Assembly (NCBI RefSeq): GCF_900099825.1
Contig: NZ_LT629693.1
Location: 6,273,001-6,337,000, forward strand
DNA: 64,000 nt
Source of the DNA: Bradyrhizobium ottawaense
GTDB taxonomy: Bacteria > Pseudomonadota > Alphaproteobacteria > Rhizobiales > Xanthobacteraceae
Direction: 5' to 3'
Below are positions 9,592 to 18,470 of this stretch, one piece after another. The number at the start of each line of letters is the position of its first letter. Position 1 is the first letter of the stretch. The position numbers and the translations under genes are program-made. The notes beneath the pieces were generated by a model that made no database searches, was not told the origin of the DNA, and saw only the letters and a list, made by a program, of their open reading frames with translations.

Positions 9592-9887
9592 GCCAAACTA
9601 GTTTTGCCCTGCAAGTTCTAACGGAGCGGGGCAGCATAGTCGGAGGCCGGCAGGACGCTGCGCTTGTCCTAAATCAAGGCGTCGTGCCTTGCCTTCAGTA
9701 CCATTTAGTTTTGCAGATCCCCAATGTCGAATAGCACGCGCTGTTCGATAAGGACGTTAGTCGAGTTTTCAGTCACGTGACCGTTATCGAACCTTGTTAC
9801 GAGATTGCACGACGTACTCCACGTGTGGTCGAACTTCCGTGGCACACCGCTTGCTTGACCAATTTGATGGCGCAGTAGGGGGGTCCT

Positions 9888-10052
9888 ATGAAAACCAAGT
9901 ACCGTTCGAACGTTACCAGTCGGCAGAAATCAAAGGGCCAGAAGAAGGTCGTGAAGTCTTATTCGCTTCCCAGCATTGCCGAACGGTACCTGGAGTTGCG
10001 TCGCCTTCGGGAACGCATTTCAGAAGCCGAGTCGAGGCTTTACGCGCGATGA
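9888..10052 (+). CDS. 54-residue basic, helical protein
   Basis: AGGGGGGT is immediately upstream of the ATG. The N-terminal half is basic (KTKYRSN, KGQKKVVK); the C-terminal half is a charged helix (SLPSIAERYLELRRLRERISEAESRL) with a heptad-like Leu pattern. Its stop overlaps the start of the next gene (ATGA at 10049-10052), so the two are probably translationally coupled. Function unknown. Confidence 0.6.
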   Translation: MKTKYRSNVTSRQKSKGQKKVVKSYSLPSIAERYLELRRLRERISEAESRLYAR

Positions 10053-10165
10053 GCGACCTTCGGCCGACCTTAGCCCGGTCCGCCTACCTCGTGGCTCTGG
10101 CCGCCTCCATGGTGGGGTGGGTTTGGATGATTTTGGCAGGGGTGGGATGGGTGTTAGGTGTCTAA
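10049..10165 (+). CDS. 38-residue single-pass membrane protein
   Basis: It starts inside the stop codon of the upstream small gene (ATGA). After MSDLRPTLARSA comes one hydrophobic helix rich in Trp, Gly and Val (VGWVWMILAGVGWVLGV) ending at the stop. It is probably the membrane partner of the basic helical protein upstream. Confidence 0.5.
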   Translation: MSDLRPTLARSAYLVALAASMVGWVWMILAGVGWVLGV

Positions 10166-10410
10166 AAAACGGACACAAACGCTACCAAAATAGCCATTAT
10201 GAAGATGAAAAGTTGCCTCGGAAGGGCAGCTTTTGTTTTTGACCGCTTCTCGTGGCTGCTCACAACTGTGGAAGCGCCTCCCCAACGATTGCGAATCGAG
10301 CGCGGCCCACGCAAGATCATCCCGCGGACCCGAGACCGCAGGATTGTTGACTTCTGGACGGGCGGCAAACGCCTTTCCTTGGCTCGCTGCTAAGGGATGG
10401 GGCCAAGAAC

Positions 10411-10617
10411 ATGTCGGATCGAATTACCAGCGAGTTGTTATTTGCATTGAATAACTCAATCGAAATCAAGGAAAACGATTGGAATTCAATCGAGGACGTC
10501 TTGCGTCGCCGTGTCGTTCCAACCGCTTCCCGCCCTTCTTCGGATGTTGTCGTTCCTGAAAACCGGTTTGCGGCGACGGTTAGCTCCGGCATGGCAAAGC
10601 TTCGATCGGCTCGATAA
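10411..10617 (+). CDS. Small protein with PE-x-RFAA C-terminal motif, copy 1
   Basis: 68 residues, mostly helical and charged. The C-terminal segment PENRFAATVSSGMAKLRS recurs in the next gene as PETRFAACVASGMSKILS, so the two are diverged tandem relatives. There is no signal peptide, and the Shine-Dalgarno is weak (GGGG). Function unknown. Confidence 0.45.
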   Translation: MSDRITSELLFALNNSIEIKENDWNSIEDVLRRRVVPTASRPSSDVVVPENRFAATVSSGMAKLRSAR

Positions 10618-10801
10618 CATCGGATCGTCGCTTCGCCGCCAATGGTTCCTGTTCAATGTTCGAGCCAACGGAAGTACCTTTACCGGCAAGGTCAAACAGC
10701 CTTGACACAACCGCTTCCCGGTTTTTTAATCAGAACTTCTGATCGCCATTTAAAAGCAACGTCTTTGCCAGCGGAAACTTGATTTCAGTCAGGCTTGGGT
10801 C

Positions 10802-11023
10802 ATGCACGTGCGGAATTCGCGAAGTGAGGAGTTGGAGCACCTGAAGCTTCAACTCGAGAGCGTCAACCGTATGCTTGACGAAATTGAAGGACGCTCCCTT
10901 CGCCGCCGGGCAGCGGTCACAGAGCGGCTTCCCAAACAAAGCTGCGAAAACCCAGAAACGAGATTTGCTGCTTGTGTGGCTTCTGGCATGTCCAAGATCC
11001 TGTCGCCCGATAAGGGGAAATAA
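10802..11023 (+). CDS. Small protein with PE-x-RFAA C-terminal motif, copy 2
   Basis: 73 residues. A predicted coiled coil (SEELEHLKLQLESVNRMLDEIE) precedes the PETRFAACVASGMSK motif shared with the gene at 10411. Cytoplasmic and likely oligomeric; the role is not known. It lies 185 bp after copy 1 on the same strand. Confidence 0.45.
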   Translation: MHVRNSRSEELEHLKLQLESVNRMLDEIEGRSLRRRAAVTERLPKQSCENPETRFAACVASGMSKILSPDKGK

Positions 11024-11303
11024 TGCAAAGCGTGGCAGGGTGCGGTTCGCCTTTAAGGTAGAGCGATTATGCTTGTCAGGCGTACAATGATTTCAATCCC
11101 TGGCGGAAAGCGTTTACAGCAATCGCAGATGCGGCAATTCGCAGGGTTTTCGAAGAAAGTTCGCTAAAACAAAAACTTCAGCCTTCTTCGAATGTCGAAA
11201 ACGAGCGAACTTGCGCAAGGCCTCGCTCCGTTATTGATTGGCTCGCCATGCTGCCGTAGACTTATGACGTCGATTCCGAAAGCCGGCGTCTGGGGAGTTC
11301 GTC

Positions 11304-11579
11304 GTGAAAAAAACCTCTTTTATCGTGATGGCGATCGCATTTATCGCCTCAAGCGCTTCTGCGATGCCCATGGGTGGGCTTCACAAAGCGTCGGTGATCC
11401 CGTTCCAGGCCGTTGAGGTTAAGATCATCTGCGAACAAGACGGGTTGTGCATTAAGCGCGGTCGCAAGCCGGTTGCGCGCTGGGTGTACGGGGAGGGCGC
11501 ATTTTATGGACCCTACAATGGGCCCCGTTATTATGGTAATCCGCGCTATCGCTATAGCTGGCTGCCACAGTGGTGGTGA
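11304..11579 (+). CDS. Small secreted Tyr/Pro/Gly-rich protein
   Basis: 91 residues from a GTG start with GGGGAG upstream. The signal peptide ends at ASA (about 19). The mature part has two cysteines (CEQDGLC) and a Tyr/Pro/Arg/Trp-rich end (YGPYNGPRYYGNPRYRY, then QWW). It is probably periplasmic or surface-located. No enzyme motif is seen. It lies 219 bp before array member 3. Confidence 0.55.
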   Translation: MKKTSFIVMAIAFIASSASAMPMGGLHKASVIPFQAVEVKIICEQDGLCIKRGRKPVARWVYGEGAFYGPYNGPRYYGNPRYRYSWLPQWW

Positions 11580-11798
11580 CGGCTGATTAGTTTTTGCGAT
11601 ATTCAAGCGACGCCGGTTCGTTTTCGTAGGTATTTTTTCGCAGGTCGGAGATAAGTCCCGGGCCAGAAGCTTCTGGGTCAGGTTCAATTATCCGATCCGG
11701 CTATTAACTTAAGTATGAAGAATTTAATCAGAAAGTGTTTGACTCGCAGTTAACGACCTGTTAATGTTTGATTAACTTGTATGTGTTGTGGAGGTTTT

Positions 11799-12470
11799 AT
11801 GCGATCCGTATTTCCAGTAGCGGCCTTGTTTGCGGCCTTGATAGTTTCACCGGTTAGCGCTGCAGTTATTACGCCTACCGCTCTTGGCATTCATGTTGGC
11901 GAGGGCAGCCCGGGCTTTACTCAGGGGGTCGGTGACGTTTCGACCTTCACTTTTAATGGCGTCACTTACACGAATCTCGGACCTGCCGATGGCGTCCAGA
12001 TCAAGACGCAACCCAACGATGGTAATGGTGCTGTTCCGTTCAACACCAACCCGGCCGGCGAATACATGTCTGTCTTGGCAATAGGCACGTTGCAAATGAC
12101 ATTCGCTGCGACCAATACGTTTGGATTTTATTGGGGGTCGATTGATCCCAGCAATCAAATCCAGTTCTATTCGGGATCCACGCTTCTCGATACCCTTACC
12201 GGTTCAAACGTAGCCTTGCTGGCCTCTCTTGCTGCGACCGGAAATCAGGGCGACTACAATGCCAACAGGTATGTTCAGTTTGCCGATGCGACCGGTACTT
12301 TCGACAAGGTTGTGCTGACGTCGGGTCAGAATTCGTTTGAATTCACGAATGTTAACGGCGTACCCGAAGCCTCCACTTGGGCCATGATGATCTTGGGCTT
12401 CCTTGGTTTGGGCTTCTTCGGTTATCGGAAGTCATCCAAATCCTCTGGATCTGCGTTCCGGATGGTTTGA
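11799..12470 (+). CDS. PEPxxWA-CTERM surface protein (array member 3)
   Basis: 223 residues. TGGAGG five bases before the ATG at 11799 favours it over an in-frame ATG at 11781. The signal peptide ends near VSAA. The beta-rich ectodomain includes FGFYWGSIDPSNQIQFY and FEFTNVNGV, a pattern also known from cyanobacterial exosortase-dependent surface proteins (weak resemblance). The end is [23 protein letters not shown] with a Ser-rich tail closing FRMV. Confidence 0.82.
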   Translation: MRSVFPVAALFAALIVSPVSAAVITPTALGIHVGEGSPGFTQGVGDVSTFTFNGVTYTNLGPADGVQIKTQPNDGNGAVPFNTNPAGEYMSVLAIGTLQMTFAATNTFGFYWGSIDPSNQIQFYSGSTLLDTLTGSNVALLASLAATGNQGDYNANRYVQFADATGTFDKVVLTSGQNSFEFTNVNGVPEASTWAMMILGFLGLGFFGYRKSSKSSGSAFRMV

Positions 12471-12492
12471 TCGTTTCAACAATCTAATCGTC

Positions 12493-12520
12493 AAAGGCCG
12501 CCGCTGGGCGGCCTTTCTTG
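12493..12520 (+). terminator. Rho-independent terminator of array member 3
   Basis: AAAGGCCGCC-GCTG-GGCGGCCTTT, a 10-bp perfect stem, followed by CTTG. Confidence 0.8.
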
Positions 12521-12696
12521 TTGTGATCCTAAGAGCGGAGTAACCAGCTAGCGCCCATCACCGGTTGCAAACCGCAAAAATCGTTGATTTCGGCCTACAT
12601 TACGATTTCGTACTTTTTCAGCTTGCATTGCAACAAAGCTGTGGCATCTTATAATTGGACAACTTGAATATTTAATTGTCTGGGAGATATATTAAA

Positions 12697-13326
12697 ATGC
12701 GTTTTTGGGTGTCTTTAATCGCCGCACTCTCTTTCGGAGCCTCGGCACACGCCTCCAACCTCATCGTCAATGGTGACTTTTCAACGCCCAATCAATCCGG
12801 TGGCTGGAGCATCTACTCGCCCGGAACGTCGGGCTGGACCAACGCAAATGGTGACGGTGTCGAGATCGGCACCAGTCCGATCTACGGATTGTCCTGTATC
12901 AGTGCAGGCTGCCAAAACCTTGAAGTGAACGCCAACACGTTTGATAGGGATTATCAAACGATCACAGGTCTGACGGCGGGTGCAACTTACACCTTGTCCT
13001 GGCTCTACGGCGGGCGAACTTCCGGTGGGCCCGATGCTCTTGAAGTTTATTGGGGTAACACCTTGCTGACGACAAATTCCGGCTCGGTCGGTGTTTGGAC
13101 GCCCAATTCTTTTTCAGTGGTGGCAGACGGGACCTCTGAAACGCTGACGTTCCTAGCAATCGTGACGAATGGGCTTCCTTCGTACGGCAATGAAGTTACC
13201 AATGTCAGCCTGACAGCCGCCGTGCCAGAGGCCTCCACCTGGGCGATGATGTTGCTCGGTTTCCTCGGACTGGGCTTCTTAGGTTTCCGCAGATCGCCAA
13301 AGGCGGCCGCTTTCCGTCTGGCTTGA
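12697..13326 (+). CDS. PEPxxWA-CTERM surface protein, DUF642-like (array member 4)
   Basis: 209 residues from the ATG at 12697, with GGGAG upstream. The signal peptide ends AHAS. NLIVNGDFS, GWT, NLEVNAN, then QTITGLTAGATYTLSWLYGGR and TNVSLTA form the galactose-binding-like jelly roll of DUF642 and choice-of-anchor proteins. The sorting signal is [17 protein letters not shown], and the tail ends AFRLA. A glycan ligand is likely but unproven. Confidence 0.82.
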   Translation: MRFWVSLIAALSFGASAHASNLIVNGDFSTPNQSGGWSIYSPGTSGWTNANGDGVEIGTSPIYGLSCISAGCQNLEVNANTFDRDYQTITGLTAGATYTLSWLYGGRTSGGPDALEVYWGNTLLTTNSGSVGVWTPNSFSVVADGTSETLTFLAIVTNGLPSYGNEVTNVSLTAAVPEASTWAMMLLGFLGLGFLGFRRSPKAAAFRLA

Positions 13327-13341
13327 TATTGGGCAAATGCG

Positions 13342-13370
13342 AAAAGCCGCCTTTTAGGGCGGCTTTTTTT
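13342..13370 (+). terminator. Rho-independent terminator of array member 4
   Basis: AAAAGCCGCC/GGCGGCTTTT with a 6-base loop and a run of Ts. Confidence 0.85.
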
Positions 13371-13519
13371 GCGCCAAGACCGGAGAGGTAATTTCAAGAA
13401 TACCTGTGCTGGCAACGAGCGCGCGGATCGGCCGCAGTCGCTTGACTTGATTGGACGAGTCTGTGAAAGCCCGGCGAGTAACTTTAAACCTAACAGTTTG
13501 ATGGATTCGGAGGTCCTCC

Positions 13520-14128
13520 TTGAAGTTTAAATTGGCCGCGCTCGGCCTGCTGCTTGTCGCTGGTTCTGCTGTCGCCCCGGCTCATGCGGCCATCGTCGGT
13601 GTCAGCGAAATCGTTATCAGCAACGCCTTTGACACTTGGCTTCAGGTAGGTGAGGTGGAGGCATTCAATCAGTCCACAGTGAATGTTATCCAGGCCTTTG
13701 GCGCAACTGCGAGCGCAAACGTTGTTGGAACGTGGGACCCAAATTCAACGCCAGACAAGGCGATCGACGGCATCGAGAGCACTACTTTTCCAAACATCTA
13801 TCATCCTGATCCGTCGCATGAGCAGGGTGTGCAACTGATCATTGATCTCAATCTCCCGGCAACCATCGGGAAGTTGACGATCTTCGGTCGCACCGATTGC
13901 TGCACTTATCGCGATCTGTACAACGTGTCTTTCTACGACAGCTTCCACAACCTTTTGCAGACGGCCCAGGTTGACGCGACCAACAGCCCGTCTGGCTCGG
14001 TAGATTTTGCGAATGCCGTCCCCGAGGCCTCAACCTGGGCGATGATGATCCTGGGTTTCCTCGGCCTCGGCTTCCTGGGTTATAGGAAATTGCCAAAGTC
14101 CTCGGCGTCTGCTTTTCGGCTGGCCTGA
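13520..14128 (+). CDS. PEPxxWA-CTERM surface protein, discoidin-like (array member 5)
   Basis: 202 residues from a TTG start preceded by GGAGG; no in-frame ATG is available. The signal peptide ends AHAA. AIDGIESTTFPNIYHPDPS followed by QLIIDLNLPATIGKLTIFGR resembles the F5/8 type C (discoidin) fold used to bind glycans. Two adjacent cysteines (DCCTY) are notable. It ends [23 protein letters not shown] with terminal AFRLA. Confidence 0.82.
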   Translation: MKFKLAALGLLLVAGSAVAPAHAAIVGVSEIVISNAFDTWLQVGEVEAFNQSTVNVIQAFGATASANVVGTWDPNSTPDKAIDGIESTTFPNIYHPDPSHEQGVQLIIDLNLPATIGKLTIFGRTDCCTYRDLYNVSFYDSFHNLLQTAQVDATNSPSGSVDFANAVPEASTWAMMILGFLGLGFLGYRKLPKSSASAFRLA

Positions 14129-14150
14129 TATTTCGACGAATAAGACGCGC

Positions 14151-14178
14151 AAAGGCCGCCGAAAGGCGGCCTTTTTTG
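14151..14178 (+). terminator. Rho-independent terminator of array member 5
   Basis: AAAGGCCGCC-GAAA-GGCGGCCTTTTTT, a 10-bp perfect stem with a GAAA tetraloop. Confidence 0.87.
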
Positions 14179-14354
14179 TTTACGTTCAACTCGCTCGATT
14201 AACGGCTGCTCAACCGGCGTGCACGGATTAACGATTTAATTATTAGCTTAGGCGGATTCCCAAGGAGACTTGACACTTAGTAAGGGGATTGCGACTGTTT
14301 AATTATTATCGGCATGGCGCGTTTTAGATTCGCGCGGTCTCTTGGAGTTCAAAA

Positions 14355-15023
14355 ATGAAATTGGTTTCGGCCGTCGCAGCTATTGCGCTAGCTGCTAGTG
14401 TTGCGTCGGCGAACGCGGCAATCCTGGATTTGCATCTCACCGCCGACAATCAGTTTTCGGTCTATCTGTCGACGAGTGACTCAACGCTTGGCGCGCCCAT
14501 CGGCGGCGGTGCTGATTGGCAAACCACGTATTCTTACACGGCAAATCTGGTCGCTGGTACGAACTACTACATTCACGTCGTCGGGACGAACTGGACGTCG
14601 GCGAACGGCTTTCCGTATGGTCCTCCCGGCGATCCCAGCAACCCGGATGCCTTTATCGGTAGCTTTAACATTTCTGGCGGCGGGTTTCAGTTCTCCAATG
14701 GAACGTCTTCGCTCGTGACCAATACGACGGATTGGAAGGCGTCTGCAGTATCTGATCCGGCCGTCTGGTCCGCTCCAACCGGCACGCCTCAGGCCTTCGC
14801 GTTCAATGGCGGCGGAATCTGGGGATCGGTTCATGGTTCGACGGCGGGAGTCGGCCCAACGGCACAATGGATTTGGTCGCAGCCGGATAACGGCCTTTAT
14901 GCTGAGTTCTCCGCTCAGATCACGGCTGTGCCGGAAGCTTCAACCTGGGCCATGATGATTTTGGGATTTTTGGGTTTAGGTTTTCTCGCCTACCGGAAAG
15001 CCCCAGTCGTTCGCGCGGCTTAG
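14355..15023 (+). CDS. PEPxxWA-CTERM surface protein (array member 6)
   Basis: 222 residues. The signal peptide ([18 protein letters not shown]) is cut near NAA. The ectodomain is rich in Trp, Gly and Asn, with [24 protein letters not shown] and [16 protein letters not shown]; it is beta-sandwich-like but of no family I can name. The sorting signal is [23 protein letters not shown], closing VVRAA. GGAG precedes the ATG. Confidence 0.82.
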   Translation: MKLVSAVAAIALAASVASANAAILDLHLTADNQFSVYLSTSDSTLGAPIGGGADWQTTYSYTANLVAGTNYYIHVVGTNWTSANGFPYGPPGDPSNPDAFIGSFNISGGGFQFSNGTSSLVTNTTDWKASAVSDPAVWSAPTGTPQAFAFNGGGIWGSVHGSTAGVGPTAQWIWSQPDNGLYAEFSAQITAVPEASTWAMMILGFLGLGFLAYRKAPVVRAA

Positions 15024-15046
15024 TCGCCCGACCATTTATCTGTTCC

Positions 15047-15088
15047 GAAGGGCCGCCCATTTTGTGGGCGGCCCTTCGTAGTTTTTGA
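15047..15088 (+). terminator. Rho-independent terminator of array member 6
   Basis: A 13-bp perfect stem (GAAGGGCCGCCCA/TGGGCGGCCCTTC), then GTAGTTTTT. It is the longest stem of the array. Confidence 0.85.
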
Positions 15089-15211
15089 CCTCCGGCCGTG
15101 CATTTCGCATCACATCAACAGCTGTTTTTTCACTTTAGGCAAAATTTGACGCAGATCTCACGCTGTGGCATTAAATATTGCGGTTGATTAATTTTTTTGA
15201 ATGGAAGCATG

Positions 15212-15781
15212 ATGACTCATTCGATCGCTTGCCGCGCGTTTGGCACATTCGCGGTTTTGGCCGCCGTTATGTTTTTGTCTTTGGGATCACCGACTTCCGC
15301 CAAGGCGGATGTCGTATGGAGCATCAACGCTTCTTTTGAAGATGGCGGCAGCCTCTCAGGCAATTTTACGATCAATGTGTATGGGTACCTTTCCGACTGG
15401 GACCTCACGACACAGACCATCGGTCCGTTTGGCGGATTCGAGTACAAACCCGGAAATAGCTACATTTCTAATGGAGCATTCTATGCCGACTTTCAGCCCG
15501 GTTATGTGAGAGATTTACACCTGGCTTTCACAACCGATTTGGGCGTGGCGTCAGCGGACAATCCAATCGTTGGTGGGTCGCCAGGTCCTTCCTACGAATG
15601 TGTGGGATCCTATAGCTGTTACGTTCCGCTGGGCGGTACGACACGTTACCTCACCGAAGGCGTAGCTGTTGCGGCAGTTCCTGAACCCTCGACTTGGACG
15701 ATGCTGATCCTCGGTTTCTTCGGAATCGGCTTCATGGCATATCGGCGGAAGTTGTCAGCGTCGGGTCTACGCCTCGCGTGA
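15212..15781 (+). CDS. PEPxxWA-CTERM surface protein (array member 7)
   Basis: 189 residues from the second of two adjacent ATGs; GGAAG is five bases upstream of 15212. The signal peptide ends SAKA. The short ectodomain ([21 protein letters not shown], then [13 protein letters not shown]) resembles small beta-sandwich exported proteins. The sorting signal is slightly divergent, [17 protein letters not shown], followed by YRRK and the terminal GLRLA. Confidence 0.82.
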   Translation: MTHSIACRAFGTFAVLAAVMFLSLGSPTSAKADVVWSINASFEDGGSLSGNFTINVYGYLSDWDLTTQTIGPFGGFEYKPGNSYISNGAFYADFQPGYVRDLHLAFTTDLGVASADNPIVGGSPGPSYECVGSYSCYVPLGGTTRYLTEGVAVAAVPEPSTWTMLILGFFGIGFMAYRRKLSASGLRLA

Positions 15782-15798
15782 CCTGATCTTCAGTTTTA

Positions 15799-15825
15799 GA
15801 AAGCCGCCTTCGGGCGGCTTTTTTT
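15799..15825 (+). terminator. Rho-independent terminator of array member 7
   Basis: AAAGCCGCC-TTCG-GGCGGCTTT plus a T run; a classic UUCG tetraloop hairpin. Confidence 0.87.
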
Positions 15826-16142
15826 GTGACCTAACAAGACGACCATTGCGCGCCAAGCGATCTGGGCAATGGCAATCTCGAGAGCGTCTCGTTCACGGGT
15901 TTCCGCAATCCTTGGACAACGCCGAGGGACAAATCGTCGTGTTCTGCGACGATACCCAAACGACGTTTACGTCGCGGGCGGCCAGCATCCTGCGCGCACC
16001 TGTTCCTTGGTAAAAGGGACGGGTTCGGTAACCCGATTTCCGGGAGCAACTTCCTGATTGCTACTCCTCGATTGACTCTGGCTGGTTAAGTGCGTTATTA
16101 ACGTTAGATTAAGCGTAGCGTCCCTTAAATAAGGAGATTGAA
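15826..16142. other. Intergenic between array members 7 and 8
   Basis: No gene seen. The final 60 bases are rich in TTAA (GTTATTAACGTTAGATTAAG) and end in AAGGAGATTGAA, the leader of the next gene. Confidence 0.4.
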
Positions 16143-16778
16143 TTGCGGCTTTCATCACTAATTCGCGGGTTTGCTGCTCTGGGCTTTCTAACCGCAGTAT
16201 GCGCCGCGACCGGTGCGCAAGCCTCGGTGACCCTCTTCAATACGGGCGTGGACGGCCCAAATACTGGGGCTATCGATCCAAATTATTCTCTCGTGGGTGG
16301 GGGATCCGCGGTTACCTATTATAATCCCGCATACATCGCGGACACTTCGACATCCCGATGGGTGTCGTACAGCGTCGACGGATATCCCGGCAACAGCACG
16401 GTTGAATTCGTAACATCGTTCACGGCCGACAGCATCGCTCTGGTCAGTGGACTTTGGGGAGCCGACAATTTCGGAAAGATTTTGGTGAACGGGGTCCAGG
16501 TTGCGGAGCTCGACGGCACCGTCTACGAAAATTTCAACCAACTTCACCCGTTCTCCTTTAGCCCGCATCTTGGACTAAATACGCTTGTCGTGCAGCTGAC
16601 GGATACTGGTCCGCCCACCGCGTTCCGGATCGATGGTTTTGCCGGTGCAGTTCCGGAAGCGTCTACCTGGGCGATGATGATCCTCGGTTTCTTCGGAATC
16701 GGCTTCGTTGCCTATCGGCGGAAAATCATCGGCATCGGGGCTGCGTCTGGCCTAGCAGTCAATATTGGCTTGTCTTAA
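16143..16778 (+). CDS. PEPxxWA-CTERM surface protein with frameshifted tail (array member 8)
   Basis: 211 residues from TTG with AAGGAG nine bases upstream. The signal peptide ends QAS. VTLFNTGVD, SRWVS, a W-x-DNFGKILVNG block and GLNTLVVQLTD are a beta-sandwich common in exosortase substrates. After [24 protein letters not shown], one extra A near 16726 shifts the frame. The tail then reads IIGIGAASGLAVNIGLS instead of the SSASGLRLA that the older frame would give before TAG at 16753. The basic anchor itself is intact. There is no terminator before the next gene. Confidence 0.8.
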   Translation: MRLSSLIRGFAALGFLTAVCAATGAQASVTLFNTGVDGPNTGAIDPNYSLVGGGSAVTYYNPAYIADTSTSRWVSYSVDGYPGNSTVEFVTSFTADSIALVSGLWGADNFGKILVNGVQVAELDGTVYENFNQLHPFSFSPHLGLNTLVVQLTDTGPPTAFRIDGFAGAVPEASTWAMMILGFFGIGFVAYRRKIIGIGAASGLAVNIGLS

Positions 16779-16805
16779 ATTAACTTGGTAGGATCGGATT
16801 TAATT

Positions 16806-17483
16806 ATGCGCCCTAATTTGCTTGCCGTAACTGCTGTTGGATTCTCTCTTTTTGCGGTCAGCGCTCAGGCGTCTCCTTTTACAAACGGAAGTTTCGAAAC
16901 TGGCTCGGCTCCCGGATCATTCATTACGCTGGATGGTGGCGATGCGACGTCGATCACTGGGTGGACTGTGGGCGGCGGCTCGAATGCCGTTGATTATATC
17001 GGAAGCTATTGGAAAGCATCCGATGGGACCAGAAGCCTCGATCTCAATGGCCTAGTGCCAGGATCTATTTCGCAAACTTTCGATGTGATCTCGGGGCAGA
17101 CCTATCGGGTAAGCTTCGATCTGGCCGGCAATCCTGCCGGCGGGCCGCAATTTAAGACGCTCGATAGCACCGCGAATTTGACGCTATATTCGCCGCCGCC
17201 GTTTGACGTGAATGGCAATAGCCTGTCGAATATGGGTTGGCTAAATTACTCGTTCTTATTCACTGCAACCAGCAGCAGCGAAACTTTGACCTTTACCAGC
17301 ACCACGAGCGGTTATTCAGGGAATAGTTCCTATCCAACCGCCTTTGGGCCGGCTTTGGACAATGTAAGTGTGACTGCCGTTCCCGAGCCTTCTACTTGGG
17401 CGATGATGATCCTTGGTTTCTTTGGGATCGGCTTCGTTGCCTATCGGCGGAAATCATCGGCATCGGGAATGCGCCTCGCTTGA
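16806..17483 (+). CDS. PEPxxWA-CTERM surface protein, choice-of-anchor C (array member 9)
   Basis: 225 residues from the ATG at 16806, 27 bp after member 8. The signal peptide ends [64 protein letters not shown] and [12 protein letters not shown] are the full set of choice-of-anchor C blocks. The sorting signal is [24 protein letters not shown], ending GMRLA. Its DNA over the last 100 bases is nearly identical to member 8. Confidence 0.88.
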   Translation: MRPNLLAVTAVGFSLFAVSAQASPFTNGSFETGSAPGSFITLDGGDATSITGWTVGGGSNAVDYIGSYWKASDGTRSLDLNGLVPGSISQTFDVISGQTYRVSFDLAGNPAGGPQFKTLDSTANLTLYSPPPFDVNGNSLSNMGWLNYSFLFTATSSSETLTFTSTTSGYSGNSSYPTAFGPALDNVSVTAVPEPSTWAMMILGFFGIGFVAYRRKSSASGMRLA

Positions 17484-17503
17484 GCTGATGCGCACAAAAA
17501 AAG

Positions 17504-17527
17504 AAACCGCCTTCGGGCGGTTTTTTT
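17504..17527 (+). terminator. Rho-independent terminator of array members 8-9
   Basis: AAACCGCC-TTCG-GGCGGTTT with T run. Confidence 0.85.
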
Positions 17528-17663
17528 GCATCACTTTCAGTGCAACTTTCAAATGGCCGTTTCGAGCTCTTGACGACTCGGTGTCGTCGCGACAATATGA
17601 TACATGCATTAACTATGACTACTATATAGCGACAGTTACAAGTTATTTAATTTGGGGACGATC

Positions 17664-18308
17664 TTGAAAATCAATCGGTTATTGGCTTGCGCTGCATTCT
17701 TAGGCTTGATGACTGCGACTGCACAAGCTTCATCGCTCATTAGCAACGGTAGCTTTGAGGCCGGCTCGTTTGACGGAGCGAGCTTTGACACAATTCATGC
17801 TGGAAACCCCGCGATCTCGGGCTGGACGGTCGGTGGCGATAGCGTCGACTGGATCGGTTCATACTGGCAGCCGCAGGACGGAAACCGCAGCATTGATCTG
17901 GCTGGTAACGCCCCTGGGACTATCTCTCAGTCATTCGCGACGGCCTTGGGTCAGACTTATCTCGTTCAATACTGGATGGCTGGTAATCCGGACGGAGCGC
18001 CTACGGTCAAGAACCTCAACGCCGATGTCATCGTCGATGTCTCCGCAGCCTCGTTCAATGACACGGGCTTTACCAAGTCGAATATGGGTTGGACTTTGAA
18101 ATCCTTCTCCTTCGTGGCCAACGGCACAACGTCGACGCTTACCTTTGTCGACACCGATACCGGTCCATACGGACCTGCCCTTGATAACGTCAGTGTGACC
18201 GCAGTTCCCGAAGCCTCTACCTGGGCGATGATGATCCTCGGCTTCTTGGGGATTGGTTTCATGGCGTATCGGCGGAAGTCATCGGCGTCGGTTTTACGCT
18301 TCGCCTGA
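17664..18308 (+). CDS. PEPxxWA-CTERM surface protein, choice-of-anchor C (array member 10)
   Basis: 214 residues from TTG at 17664 (GGGG six bases upstream; an in-frame TTG at 17652 overlaps that site). The signal peptide ends AQAS. It is a paralogue of member 9: [61 protein letters not shown] and [12 protein letters not shown]. The end is [24 protein letters not shown] with VLRFA. No clear terminator follows. Confidence 0.87.
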   Translation: MKINRLLACAAFLGLMTATAQASSLISNGSFEAGSFDGASFDTIHAGNPAISGWTVGGDSVDWIGSYWQPQDGNRSIDLAGNAPGTISQSFATALGQTYLVQYWMAGNPDGAPTVKNLNADVIVDVSAASFNDTGFTKSNMGWTLKSFSFVANGTTSTLTFVDTDTGPYGPALDNVSVTAVPEASTWAMMILGFLGIGFMAYRRKSSASVLRFA

Positions 18309-18470
18309 AGTTGACCGGCGAACGATCGTTTTTCGAATTCTCGTGGCTAATATCCTTGCTGCCTTTCGACGATATCTTCTTGTGAAGGAAAGCGAAAGCG
18401 GTTCTGCCAGACGTTTTAATTTGCAACTAAGATAACCAGATTAATTCTGTAAGTTCAGGGGCTGGCGAGA

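Noticed and set aside
15163..15182. Sigma-54-like promoter before array member 7 (TGGCATTAAATATTGC)
   Set aside because: The GG to GC spacing is 11 bases, not the required 10, and the other array genes lack an equivalent.
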